Of a stretch of 64,000 bases of DNA, positions 48,962 through 56,888 are shown piece by piece (within the stretch, counting starts at the first letter, position 1; each line of letters begins with the position of its first letter). The notes below the pieces were generated by a model. The model did not search any database. It was not told the origin of the DNA and saw nothing but the letters and a program-made list of their open reading frames with translations. This DNA comes from Streptomyces cyaneochromogenes (GTDB lineage: Bacteria; Actinomycetota; Actinomycetes; Streptomycetales; Streptomycetaceae), in assembly GCF_003963535.1 (NCBI RefSeq), contig NZ_CP034539.1, forward strand, positions 5,580,001 through 5,644,000, given 5' to 3'. A program made the position numbers and the translations under genes.

Positions 48962-49428
48962 GCCTCACTTCCGCCGTGCCTGGTCATCCGGACCGGAAAA
49001 CTCACTTTATACGGCTGACCTGCGGTTAAGACGTCCTCCGGAGACCGGAACCTCCTCCTTGGCACGCTCGAATGGCAGGATCACGACGCAAGTGCGCAGC
49101 TCTCGCGCGTCGCCCGGACAGGCCACCAGCCCAGAGGCCGGAGAGAGAACGCATGGCGCCGCACGTTCTCGGTCACTTTCCACTCGGCCTCGATCGACAC
49201 CCACTCGGCTCTCACCCACTCGATCCTCACCGACCCGCCACTCGACGCACACGGCCGGTCACTCTGCGGATCGACACGACTCCGCCGTCCGGCACCGGTC
49301 CCCACGAGGGGAGGGACCGGTGTCGGACGACGCGGACACGTGAACGGTGGGGCAGGCGCCTGCAACGCCGCCGTAGGGCAGGTGCCCATAACGCACAGCC
49401 GTAGGACGGGCGCCCCCAACGCAGCCGA
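48962..49428. other. Non-coding gap upstream of the STAND gene
   Basis: About 470 bases without a convincing gene. Near the STAND start, TTTATA at 49006-49011 reads as TATAAA on its strand and could be a -10. From 49180 to 49250 there are loosely repeated CACCCACTCG-like segments, and from 49370 to 49425 several GTAGG(G/A)C..GGGC stretches. Open frames here have skewed Arg/Pro content and no family resemblance. Confidence 0.6.
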
Positions 49429-49476
49429 AACGCATCGGGCCCGGCCTCCGTCTCCGGAGACCGGGCCCGACGCGTT
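49429..49476 (-). terminator. Long hairpin terminator of the FG-GAP gene
   Basis: Arms 49429-49444 and 49461-49476 pair over 16 bp with one mismatch (core TCGGGCCCGG / CCGGGCCCGA). The 16-base loop itself contains the palindrome TCTCCGGAGA. It begins 41 bases past the FG-GAP stop codon on the minus strand. No T-run follows. Confidence 0.75.
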
Positions 49477-49516
49477 GCGAATGTGCGACTGACTGCCGGG
49501 GCGCGGGTGGCTGAGG

Positions 49517-50962
49517 TCAGGAGCCCAGCAGGGTGGTGCCGAACCTCGGGGAGCCGGAGAGGGAGATTCCCACGGACTTGGGGCCGAAGCTCACCGCGCC
49601 GGTGGCGCTGACACCCGTGGACGAGCCGCGCAGCACCCACACGGCGCCGTCGGACGTGTTCTCGCCGCCCGCACCGATGGCCAGGTCGGCTCGCCGGTCC
49701 TTGTTGAAGTCGGCGATGTGGACGGCGCCGCCGAAGCAGTCCGACGACTCGTTGGCGCCCGGGACGCCGGGGCTGTCCTGGCTGATGGTCTGAGCGCCGG
49801 ACGCGGTCAGACCGGAGGCACCGCCACGCAGCACCACGACGTTGCCGGTGTGCGAGGCCGAGCCGATGGACTCGAAGACGACGCCGACGGCAAGATCCGG
49901 GTAGCCGTCACCGGTGATGTCGCCGGCGGCCACCGAATCGCCGAAGCTGTCGTTCGACTCGTCGGCCCCCGGCACGCCCTCGGTGTCCTGGTGGAACTGG
50001 CGGTCACGTGCGGTGTCGATGCCCTGCGCGGCGCCGTAGTGCACGGTGACGTAGCTGCCGGCGGGGGACGGATCGAGGATGTCGGGGGTTTCGTTGCCGA
50101 CGACGAGGTCGTCGTGACCGTCGCGGTCGAAGTCGGCCACGGTGGCGGCCGTGCCGTCGGCCACCTCGGTCTGCAGCAGCGTGGGGCCGGAGGCAGAGCC
50201 CCGGTACACGAGGTTGCCCTGGGCGGACAGCACGACCAGGTCGGACACCCCGTCGTTGTCGAAGTCGCCCGCGGCCAGCTGGTGGGCGCCGTTGGGGTAC
50301 GTCCCGGACTTGATCTGGGCGTCGAAACGCAGCTTGCCGGCCGCGCCCGAGGACTTGCTGAAGCCGCCCTTGAAGATCCACACGTCCGTGCCGGTGGAGC
50401 CGACCGCGAGATCGGTCTTGCCGTCGCCGGTGAAGTCGCCGACCGCGAGGGACTGGCCGAAGAGGTCGTGGCCGGAGGCGTTCGGGTCGCTGATCGCGGT
50501 GCCGCCGGAGAGGCCGGAGGAACTTCCCCACAGCACGGTCACCGCGCCACCGTCGGCGTCACCGCCCACGTCCTCGAAGGGCGTGCCCACGACGAGGTCG
50601 CCGTAGCCGTCGCCGTTGAGGTCGCCGGACGCCAGCTCCGCGCCGAAGTTGTCGGACGCCTCCGCGGCACCCGGCACACCGGAGGAGTTCTGGGTGACGG
50701 TCTTGTGCCGCGAGCCGCTGATGCCGCTGGACGACCCGTAGTTGACGGCCACGGCACCCGCCTTGGCCGCGCCGCTGACGACGGCGTCCGGGGCGACGGT
50801 CGCCAGATCACGGTAGCCGTCCCCGTTGAAGTCGTCGGCGAGCCCCGAAGGCGCGGCACTCGCGCCACCGGGCAGCACGACGAGCAGACCGACGGCCAGC
50901 GCGGCCGCACTGGCGGTGGCGCCGAGGACGAGGGGGCGCCGGGAGCGCTTGTGGCGCGACAT
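49517..50962 (-). CDS. Secreted FG-GAP/VCBS repeat protein
   Basis: A 481-residue exported protein with a signal peptide (residues 1-36, core LGATASAAALAVGLLVVLPG). It has seven FG-GAP blades like those of integrin alpha propellers. Each blade carries a calcium-loop motif such as DDFNGDGYRDLA, DLNGDGYGDLVVG, DFTGDGKTDLAVG, DFDNDGVSDLVV, DFDRDGHDDLVVG, DITGDGYPDLAVG or DFNKDRRADLAIG. The repeats GVPGAAEASDNFG, GVPGADESNDSFG and GVPGANESSDCFG mark inter-blade loops. A role in adhesion or extracellular binding is likely; no enzyme domain is attached. ATG at 50962 follows AAAGGA. Confidence 0.92.
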   Translation of the reverse strand: MSRHKRSRRPLVLGATASAAALAVGLLVVLPGGASAAPSGLADDFNGDGYRDLATVAPDAVVSGAAKAGAVAVNYGSSSGISGSRHKTVTQNSSGVPGAAEASDNFGAELASGDLNGDGYGDLVVGTPFEDVGGDADGGAVTVLWGSSSGLSGGTAISDPNASGHDLFGQSLAVGDFTGDGKTDLAVGSTGTDVWIFKGGFSKSSGAAGKLRFDAQIKSGTYPNGAHQLAAGDFDNDGVSDLVVLSAQGNLVYRGSASGPTLLQTEVADGTAATVADFDRDGHDDLVVGNETPDILDPSPAGSYVTVHYGAAQGIDTARDRQFHQDTEGVPGADESNDSFGDSVAAGDITGDGYPDLAVGVVFESIGSASHTGNVVVLRGGASGLTASGAQTISQDSPGVPGANESSDCFGGAVHIADFNKDRRADLAIGAGGENTSDGAVWVLRGSSTGVSATGAVSFGPKSVGISLSGSPRFGTTLLGS

Positions 50963-51204
50963 GGGTTCCTTTCGCCAGGAGGTGCGAAGCGGGCTGAGTG
51001 GAGACCTTGGGAGGAGTCGAAAGGTTGTACGGAGCGGAGAGGTTTTCTGGGCGGGAAGTCCTTCGCGCCGACTGCGTCCACCAGCCGCCGCTCGTCGAGT
51101 GCCTGCGGCGGAGTCTCCCCACCATGGCGCGCACCACCCGGTCGAGGGTGGAGGAGGCCGCACCCCCGGACAACTGCCCACCCCGAACTACCGCCCTGCC
51201 CCGC

Positions 51205-52494
51205 TCAGCGCCGCTTGAACTCCACCGGGCCCGCGTTCATCTCGATCGTGCCGTCGGCGTGGAGGACCGGGCGGCGTTCCGTCATACGGCCGCTGTAGGC
51301 CTCGACCTGGTGGATCGCCGCTCCGTCGGGGTGGGTGAAGTCGACGAGGGCGATGGCCACCCAGTAGCGAGTCTTGGTGTTCTCGTAGAGCGGGACCGTG
51401 ACGGTCGAACCGCGGTCGTCGGTGACTACGACCTTCGCGCCGAAGCTGCGGAAGGAGCCGAAGCCGTTGCTGACCGCGGAGTACGCGCAGAGCAGGACGT
51501 AGCCCTGCTGGTCGGGGCGGACGATACGGAGGGTCTCCCGGCCGGGGACCCGGGCGTCGCCGTCGAGGTGGATGAACGGGCGGTTCTTCCGGGAGCCTAG
51601 GCGTTTGTAGTACACGACGTCGGCGCCCTTGCCCTTCTTCGCCGTGTCCGTGTCGGGCGCGAGGGCCGAGCGCTTCTTCCCGGAGACGAGGGTGCCGGGC
51701 GGCTGCTCGCCGCGGATCGCCTTCGAGGCCGGCACGAACAGGGCGTAGAGGTCCAGGTCGGCGCCCTTCCGGCGGCGCTGCTCGCTACCGCCGTCCCACT
51801 CCAGGGTCGCCGTGACCACCAGCTCGCGGTCCGCCTTGTCCAGGCTCATCGAGACCTGGCTGCCCTTTTCGAGGCTGATCTTGCCGAGCGGGGGCTTGCG
51901 CAGGCTCATCGGGGGCGAGGGCGGGGCCGCCGCCATCGGCACCGGCACTTTTTCTGCGAGCTCCTCGGTGGGCTCCTCCGCCGCCACCTCTATGCCGAAG
52001 TCCGTCGCCAGGCCCGCCAGACCGTTCGCGTACCCCTGGCCGATCGCGCGCAGCTTCCAGCCCTCGCCCCTGCGGTAGAGCTCCATCAGCAGGACGGCGC
52101 GCTCGCCGTCGGTGAGGGCAGGTGGCCTGAAGTGGACCGGTTCGGCGCCCAGTTGGGAGGCACGGATCAGGACGTCCTTGACCTCGTGGAAGGTGCGGCC
52201 GGGGTCGTCGGGGTCGCAGCTGGCGACCAGGACGACCCGGTCCACGTCCGCCGGGAGCCGGGCCGGGTCCATCTCGATGCGCTCAGCGCCCTCCTCGTCG
52301 GCGGCGACGTGCCATACCGCACCGGACTCGGCGGACGACTGGTTGTAGAAGACCAGGTCGTCGTCGGACCTGACCTTGCCGTCCGCCCCCACCAGCAGGG
52401 CGCTGAGGTCGAGCGCGGCGCCCACGGCGTGCAGTTCTGCGAACACTGCCCCGTCGCCCACCGCGATGTTCCCGCCCTTGGCCAGCTCCGGCAT
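51205..52494 (-). CDS. Double-TerD domain protein (tellurium-resistance family)
   Basis: A 429-residue cytoplasmic protein with two TerD-like beta-sandwich domains. The first (residues 3-165) includes GAALDLSALLVGADGKVRSD, DLVFYNQ, DVDRVVLVASCDPDD and ERAVLLMELYRRGEGWKLRA, then GQGYANGLAGLATDFGI. A Pro/Glu linker leads to a second, more diverged domain (GKISLEKGSQVSMSLDK, GADLDLYALFV, YWVAIALVDFTHPDGAAIHQ). TerD domains bind calcium and occur in stress and phage-resistance operons; Streptomyces carries many paralogues. ATG at 52494 is chosen because GAGGGG lies eight bases before it. Confidence 0.9.
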   Translation of the reverse strand: MPELAKGGNIAVGDGAVFAELHAVGAALDLSALLVGADGKVRSDDDLVFYNQSSAESGAVWHVAADEEGAERIEMDPARLPADVDRVVLVASCDPDDPGRTFHEVKDVLIRASQLGAEPVHFRPPALTDGERAVLLMELYRRGEGWKLRAIGQGYANGLAGLATDFGIEVAAEEPTEELAEKVPVPMAAAPPSPPMSLRKPPLGKISLEKGSQVSMSLDKADRELVVTATLEWDGGSEQRRRKGADLDLYALFVPASKAIRGEQPPGTLVSGKKRSALAPDTDTAKKGKGADVVYYKRLGSRKNRPFIHLDGDARVPGRETLRIVRPDQQGYVLLCAYSAVSNGFGSFRSFGAKVVVTDDRGSTVTVPLYENTKTRYWVAIALVDFTHPDGAAIHQVEAYSGRMTERRPVLHADGTIEMNAGPVEFKRR

Positions 52495-52603
52495 ACCGCC
52501 CACCCCTCGAAAAATCCCCAGCGCTCCCCGGTGCTTTCAAGCCACCCTGTCACATCCGTCCCGGTACGAAAGGATGTTCGTGGGGAAGGGGCGTGCCGTC
52601 GTC

Positions 52604-53339
52604 TCAGCGCGGCTCGCGCACCACCGCCGTCTCTCCCGCCGTGACACTGACCGAACTCGGCGTCGGCTTGCCCGTCAGCAGTTCCGTAAGGTCCGGGGCG
52701 ACCGTGACCTCGGCGGGGCGGTCGGTGTGGTTGATCAGGAAGAGGTAGTCGGCGTCCGGGCCGCGGCGCAGGGCCGCCTCCACGCCCGGTGCCGTCTCGC
52801 GCACCGGCTTCACCCCGGCCTCCGCGCGGATGCGGTCCAGCAGCGCGGCCAGGGTCGCCGCGTCGGGCCGTGCCGCGACGTACCAGGCGGCGCCCTCGCC
52901 GAGCGAGTTGCGGGTCACCGCCGCGACGCCCGTCCGCGGGCCGCTCGTGTACGACTCGATCGGCTCGGCACCGGTCAGGTGGACCCGCTCCGACCACAGC
53001 GTTCCCGTGCCGCCGCCGCTGAGGGCGACCGACTCGCCGGGCAGCAGCGGGAAGAGCTCGCCGGTGCGCACACCGAGCACCTCGCGGAACGCCCGGGGTA
53101 ACCGCCCAGCCGGACATGGCAGTTATCGTCGACGGCACCGCTGTGGAAGCCGACGGCCAGGGTGCCGCCGGCCGACGCGAAGGACATCAGATTCCGCGCG
53201 CCCTCGTCGTCCACCAAGTACGGCGAGGGGGCCGGCACCGCCCGGTGGCCCGAGAGGTCCGCGTCCGGGCGTACGAAGTCCACCGCCACGCCGGACCGCC
53301 ACAGCGGCTCGTACCAGGCGCGCACCATCGCTGGCGGGC
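52604..53339 (-). pseudogene. GH42 beta-galactosidase remnant, truncated and frameshifted
   Basis: Only the C-terminal third of a family 42 glycoside hydrolase remains. 53339 down to about 53100 encodes the trimerisation domain (VRAWYEPLWRSGVAVDFVRP, PYLVDDEGARNLMSFASAGG, GAVDDNCHVRLGGYPG). The frame then breaks by one base near 53095. The adjacent frame resumes at FREVLGVRTGELFPLLPGES and runs through LINHTDRPAEVTVAPDL to a stop at 52604. The catalytic TIM barrel, about 400 residues, is missing; beyond about 53340 the resemblance ends and unrelated sequence begins. It is non-functional. Confidence 0.82.
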
Positions 53340-53420
53340 TCGGTGCGGTTTCTGCAGCTCTCGCCGGATATGTGAGCCGGACTTTCGTACGGTCACAGGA
53401 AGCGGGCGTACTTCGATCAG

Positions 53421-53600
53421 ATGCTTGAGTTCTCCAGGTACCTCGCGGCCGAGCGGATCATCGCTGACGCGAGCCTCAACTCGGAGCAGCGCGCTGAAGT
53501 TCTCAGTGCTCTCGTACAGGTGATGATCTCGGGTGGGTCAGCTACTGCGAGCCCGGACGGACTGTCCAGCGTTCAGCAGAGCGAAGAAGGCCGGGCCTGA
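53421..53600 (+). CDS. Small orphan gene or remnant next to the GH42 scar
   Basis: ATG at 53421 opens 59 codons beginning LEFSRYLAAERIIADASLNS and continuing EQRAEVLSALVQVMISGG. Codons such as gct, gaa, gtt and agt are commoner here than in neighbouring genes, hinting at mobile origin. It overlaps by eight bases the 3' end of another frame (AVSAALAGYVSRTFVRSQEA, stop at 53428) whose 5' part is cut off at about 53340. The pair looks like the end of a phage- or plasmid-type gene string. No ribosome site precedes the ATG, so expression is doubtful. Confidence 0.45.
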   Translation: MLEFSRYLAAERIIADASLNSEQRAEVLSALVQVMISGGSATASPDGLSSVQQSEEGRA

Positions 53601-53695
53601 CGCCCGCTGCGGCACTGAAGGGGGTGGGGATGCCGGGCATGGGGCCCGTATGGACATCTCCGGAATCGCAGTCACTCAGTTAGTCACGCAGACGC

Positions 53696-53734
53696 GTCAG
53701 GGGCCCGACCCGCGATGCGGATCAGGCCCCTGAC
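53696..53734 (-). terminator. tRNA-Pro terminator hairpin
   Basis: GTCAGGGGCC (53696-53705) and GGCCCCTGAC (53725-53734) form a perfect 10-bp stem starting 15 bases past the tRNA 3' end on the minus strand, with a further CCGC-gat-GCGG stem inside. Confidence 0.8.
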
Positions 53735-53748
53735 CTGGTACTTCACTG

Positions 53749-53822
53749 TCGGGGTGGCGGGATTTGAACCCACGACCTCTTCGTCCCGAACGAAGCGCGC
53801 TGCCAAGCTGCGCTACACCCCG
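53749..53822 (-). tRNA. tRNA-Pro (anticodon CGG)
   Basis: A 74-base cloverleaf read on the minus strand. Acceptor stem CGGGGTG / CACCCCG; D arm TAGCGCAGCTTGGCAGCGC; anticodon stem-loop CTTCG-TTCGGGA-CGAAG with anticodon CGG; T arm containing GGGTTCAAATCCC; discriminator A. CCA is not encoded. A strong hairpin terminator follows. The DNA directly 3' of this gene holds truncated genes, as expected next to a tRNA once used as an integration site. Confidence 0.96.
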
Positions 53823-53855
53823 ATGTCACTGCTTGTCGCGGCGACGACGTTTACT

Positions 53856-54665
53856 TTAGCCCACTGGTGGCTGGAGACGAAATCCGGTTTTGGTGCGGTG
53901 ATGGACGCGGCGGCGGATCGGGTTGGGGCGGGCGTGGTCGAGGGCCACCAGGGCGATGGCCAGGGCGTAGATGGCGAGGCCGAGGAGGAGGGCGTTGCCG
54001 AGGACGCTCTTGTAGCCGTGCCGGTCCACGTCGAGGAAGGGGTAGAGGTAGCGGCCCGGGGCGCCGGGGGCCAGGAGCTCGCCTCGGACGAGGGCGAACG
54101 CCAGGTACGTGAGGGGGTAGAGCATCCAGGTCGCCGCCCGGCGTAGGCGTAGTTGGCCGGGGGCCGTCAGGAGCAGCCAGTCCAGTACGGCCGCGATCGG
54201 CGTCGCCGTATGCAGGACCTGGTTGGTGATCGCGTGCCAGCCCGTCGGGGCGGTGGCCGTGCCGGTGAGGACGCCGGGGAGTGCGTAGGCGCTCGCCCCG
54301 CTCGCCAGCAGCAGGTGGTAGACGAGGCCCGTGACCACGGCGTACAGGAGGGTGGCGCCTGTCAGGGCCGACGGCAGGGGGCGGCGGGCGGTCCAGGCGC
54401 GGCGGGCCGCGAGGACGAAGACCAGGGCCAGCAGGATGTTGCTCTGGATCGCGAAGTGGCTCAGGGAGTGCAGGGGGCTGCCGAGGGTCATCTCGACGGC
54501 CACCGCCGCGGCTGCGGTCAGTGCGACCAACAGGCGGTACGCGGCGGCCAGGGGCCGGCAGGCGGGGGTCATCACCGCCGTGGCGGGCACATGGGAAGGC
54601 ATGAGCACGGGGATGCCCGGTATCGGGGGGAGATCCGGTATGTCCCTGGGTATCGGGGCGGTCAT
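53856..54665 (-). CDS. Pr6Pr-family membrane protein
   Basis: A 269-residue integral membrane protein with six or seven helices, of the Pr6Pr (FAR-17a/AIG1-like) family. Markers are HSLSHFAIQSNILLALVFVL, TGLVYHLLLASG, WHAITNQVLHTATPIAAVLD and YPLTYLAFALVRGELL, followed by YLYPFLDVDRHGY and two more helices. Conserved histidines within membrane segments recall the hydrolase-like eukaryotic relatives, but bacterial function is unknown. ATG at 54665 opens a Pro/Ile-rich 25-residue head; a later start at ATG 54573 (MTPACRPLAAAYRLLV) would remove it. Confidence 0.85.
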   Translation of the reverse strand: MTAPIPRDIPDLPPIPGIPVLMPSHVPATAVMTPACRPLAAAYRLLVALTAAAAVAVEMTLGSPLHSLSHFAIQSNILLALVFVLAARRAWTARRPLPSALTGATLLYAVVTGLVYHLLLASGASAYALPGVLTGTATAPTGWHAITNQVLHTATPIAAVLDWLLLTAPGQLRLRRAATWMLYPLTYLAFALVRGELLAPGAPGRYLYPFLDVDRHGYKSVLGNALLLGLAIYALAIALVALDHARPNPIRRRVHHRTKTGFRLQPPVG

Positions 54666-54729
54666 GCCCTCACGCTAAGCAGGGTGGGCGAATCGGGCGA
54701 TTTTGGGTAATCCGTGCGGGTTACCCGGC

Positions 54730-55055
54730 CGGCCTTTCTGTTCCGGCCGCTCTGTTGCCTGCTCCGGCTCCGCCTATTACTCCGGGCGGCTGCCCCCGGC
54801 TGGGTTTCCCGGCCGCTGCTGCGACCGGTCTGTTCCCGGCTCCCGCTCCGGCAGCCCTGTCCCTGCCCCGCCGCCCGCTCCGGCCGGTTTACCCCCGGCC
54901 CGCGCTCCCAGGCCTGCCTAGGCCCCGGTCCTGCACCGGCCCCCGCCCTGCACCGACCGGCCAACCCGGCCCTGCACCAATCAGCCAACCCGGCCCTCGG
55001 CCCAGCCAACCCTCAGCCCAGCCACCCCTGGCCCGGCCCCGCGCCCCCGCCCCCG
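54730..55055. other. Low-complexity CCGG/CCC-rich intergenic stretch
   Basis: About 320 bases between two minus-strand genes consist of loosely repeated CCCGGC, GCTCCGGC, CTGCACC, CAGCCAACCC and GCCCAGCCA blocks with strong pyrimidine bias on the plus strand. No gene, promoter or hairpin with exact arms was recognised. It looks like slippage-derived degenerate repeats. Confidence 0.6.
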
Positions 55056-55991
55056 CTACTCCCGCCCCACCAACGTCAGCAACGTAGCCTCCGGCGGGCA
55101 AGCGAACCGGAACGGTGTGTAGCGGTTCGTGCCGCAGCCCGCCGAGACGTGGAGGTAGGACGTACGGCCCTCCGCCGTGTGCGTGGACAGGCCCTTCGCG
55201 CGGTCCGTGTCCAGGTCGCAGTTGGTGACCAGGGCGCCGTAGAAGGGGACGCGGAGCTGGCCGCCGTGGGTGTGGCCGGCCAGGATCAGGGGGTAGTCGT
55301 CGGCCGTGTACGCGTCCAGGACGCGCAGGTACGGCGCGTGGACCACGCCCATCGAGAAGTCGGCGGCGCCCGACGGACCGCCGGCCACCTGCGCGTAGCG
55401 GTCCCTCTTGATGTGTGGGTCGTCCAGGCCGGTGAGCTCCACCGACACGCCCTCGATCTTCAGCGTCCCCCGCGTGTTCGTGAGGTTGAGCCAGCCCGCG
55501 GCGTCGAAGCCGGCGCGCAGGTCCTCCCAGGGGTTGTGGATCACGCCCACGGCGGGGGCGTTGCCGTTCAGGCCGTGCCGGCCCTGGACCTTCTCCAGCA
55601 GGTAGAGGGCGGGGTTGCGCAGCTTCGGGCCGTAGTAGTCGTTCGAGCCGAAGACGTACGCGCCCGGGAACTCCATCAGCGGGCCCAACGAGTCCAGTAC
55701 CTCCGGCACGCCCTCCGTGTCGGAGAGGTTGTCGCCGGTGTTGATCACGAAGTCGGGGCGCAGGCCCGCCAGCGACCGCAGCCAGCGCTGCTTCTTGCGC
55801 TGGCCGCTCACCATGTGGATGTCGGAGACCTGGAGCACCCGCAGCGGGCGCATGCCGGCGGGCAGGACGGGGATCGTCACCCGTCGCAGACGGAAGGAAC
55901 GGGCCTCGAAACCCGCCGAATACAGCAGACCGGCGGCCCCAACCGCCGTGATGCCCAGGGGTACTCGGTATCGCGCGTGCATACGACCCAT
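55056..55991 (-). CDS. Membrane-anchored metallophosphoesterase
   Basis: A 311-residue calcineurin-like phosphoesterase with an N-terminal hydrophobic anchor (GITAVGAAGLLYSAGFEARS). Metal-binding motifs are in order: VSDIHMVSGQ, NTGDNLSD, FGSNDYYG (the GN[DH] motif), VVHAPYLRVLDA and LAGHTHGGQLRVP. It resembles YkuE-type enzymes that hydrolyse phosphodiesters or lipid phosphates at the membrane. ATG at 55991 gives an unusual MGRMHARYR; ATG at 55982 is an alternative, and neither has a ribosome site. Its neighbours YqeY, class A PBP and WblA keep this order in other Streptomyces by recollection. Confidence 0.9.
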   Translation of the reverse strand: MGRMHARYRVPLGITAVGAAGLLYSAGFEARSFRLRRVTIPVLPAGMRPLRVLQVSDIHMVSGQRKKQRWLRSLAGLRPDFVINTGDNLSDTEGVPEVLDSLGPLMEFPGAYVFGSNDYYGPKLRNPALYLLEKVQGRHGLNGNAPAVGVIHNPWEDLRAGFDAAGWLNLTNTRGTLKIEGVSVELTGLDDPHIKRDRYAQVAGGPSGAADFSMGVVHAPYLRVLDAYTADDYPLILAGHTHGGQLRVPFYGALVTNCDLDTDRAKGLSTHTAEGRTSYLHVSAGCGTNRYTPFRFACPPEATLLTLVGRE

Positions 55992-56233
55992 CGTGTCAGA
56001 CCGCGAAAGCGCCCCGCGCCCGGCCGCTCTCGGCTTCGCCCGGCCGCTCTGAGGTGCCCTCGGCCGCCCCTCTGCCGCCCTCAGCTGTCCCCGGCAATCT
56101 CCGGCTGCCTCCGGCCGTCCCCTACCGTCCTCGGCCGTCCCCGACCGTCCTCACCCGTGCCCGACCGCTTCCGGTACGGCGCCCCCCGCGCAGGCCCCTT
56201 GAAATCAACGGGCGTTCCGCTCCCCACACCTGC

Positions 56234-56247
56234 GACAATCGACCCCA
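56234..56247 (+). promoter_or_regulatory. Promoter suggesting a leaderless yqeY message
   Basis: GACAAT at 56234-56239 is followed by seven bases and then the ATG at 56247, so transcription would start at or next to the A of the start codon. No ribosome site precedes it. Between 55992 and 56220 the sequence is a degenerate run of CCGTCC/CCTCGGCC blocks. Confidence 0.5.
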
Positions 56248-56711
56248 TGACCACGCTCAAGTCGAAGCTGCAGGAAGACCTCAACGCCGCGATCAAGGAG
56301 CGCGACGAGCTCCGCTCCTCGACGCTCCGGCTGACGCTCGCCGCGATCACCAAGGAGGAGGTCGCGGGCAAGGAGAAGCGCGAGCTCTCCGACGACGAGG
56401 TGCAGAAGGTGATCACCCGCGAGGCGAAGAAGCGCCGTGAGGCGGCCGACGCCTTCGCGCAGGGTGGTCGTCCGGAGCAGGCCGAGCGGGAGAAGGCGGA
56501 GGGCGAGGTGCTCGCCGCGTACCTGCCGAAGCAGCTCAGCGACGACGAGCTGAACCAGATCGTCGCCCAGGCCGTCGAGGAGGCCAAGGCGGCCGGTGCC
56601 GAGGGCCCGCGTGCCATGGGCGCGGTCATGAAGATCGTGAACCCCAAGGTGGCCGGTCAGGCGGAGGGCGGCCGGGTCGCGGCCGCGGTGAAGAAGCTGC
56701 TCGCCGGCTGA
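56247..56711 (+). CDS. GatB/YqeY-domain protein
   Basis: A 154-residue cytoplasmic helical protein with the YqeY domain, the same fold as the tRNA-binding tail of GatB. Segments are LKSKLQEDLNAAIKERDELR, STLRLTLAAITKEEVAGKEK, VITREAKKRREAADAFAQGG, AAYLPKQLSDDELNQIVAQA and a closing MGAVMKIVNPKVAGQAEGGR. Free-standing YqeY proteins are thought to touch tRNA or amidotransferase complexes; the exact role is not settled. ATG at 56247 appears to be leaderless. Its stop codon lies within the first unit of a 13-bp tandem repeat. Confidence 0.93.
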   Translation: MTTLKSKLQEDLNAAIKERDELRSSTLRLTLAAITKEEVAGKEKRELSDDEVQKVITREAKKRREAADAFAQGGRPEQAEREKAEGEVLAAYLPKQLSDDELNQIVAQAVEEAKAAGAEGPRAMGAVMKIVNPKVAGQAEGGRVAAAVKKLLAG

Positions 56712-56772
56712 GAACGTCGGCTGAGAACGTCGGCTGAGAACCTCGGCTGAAACCGCCGGCTGAGACCGCCGG
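56705..56772. repeat. 13-bp tandem repeat, five copies, at the yqeY stop codon
   Basis: The unit CGGCTGAGAACGT repeats at 56705, 56718, 56731, 56744 and 56757 with increasing divergence, then a partial CGG. The first TGA is the yqeY stop. Period 13 shifts the reading frame, so the later TGAs serve other frames. Confidence 0.85.
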
Positions 56773-56818
56773 TGCAGGCGGGCCCGCGAAGCCCGTCGCC
56801 CGATCAGGTCCCGCTGCA

Positions 56819-56856
56819 CGACTGAGGGGCCCGGCTTCTGCCGGGCCCCTCAGTCG
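56819..56856. terminator. Bidirectional terminator between yqeY and the PBP gene
   Basis: A perfect 17-bp stem (56819-56835 with 56840-56856, core GAGGGGCCCGGC) and a TTCT loop sit between convergent genes, 107 bases after the yqeY stop and 32 bases after the PBP stop on the other strand. Confidence 0.85.
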
Positions 56857-56888
56857 TCAAACGAATCACCGCATGGGATCAGGCGGCC

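Noticed and set aside
49072..49419. Short frames on both strands between the STAND and FG-GAP genes
   Set aside because: Arg/Pro/His-rich products without ribosome sites, motifs or coupled starts.
53331..53760. Shared TGGCGGG at the GH42 breakpoint and in the tRNA-Pro 3' end as an att duplication
   Set aside because: Seven bases are too few in GC-rich DNA to call an attachment repeat.
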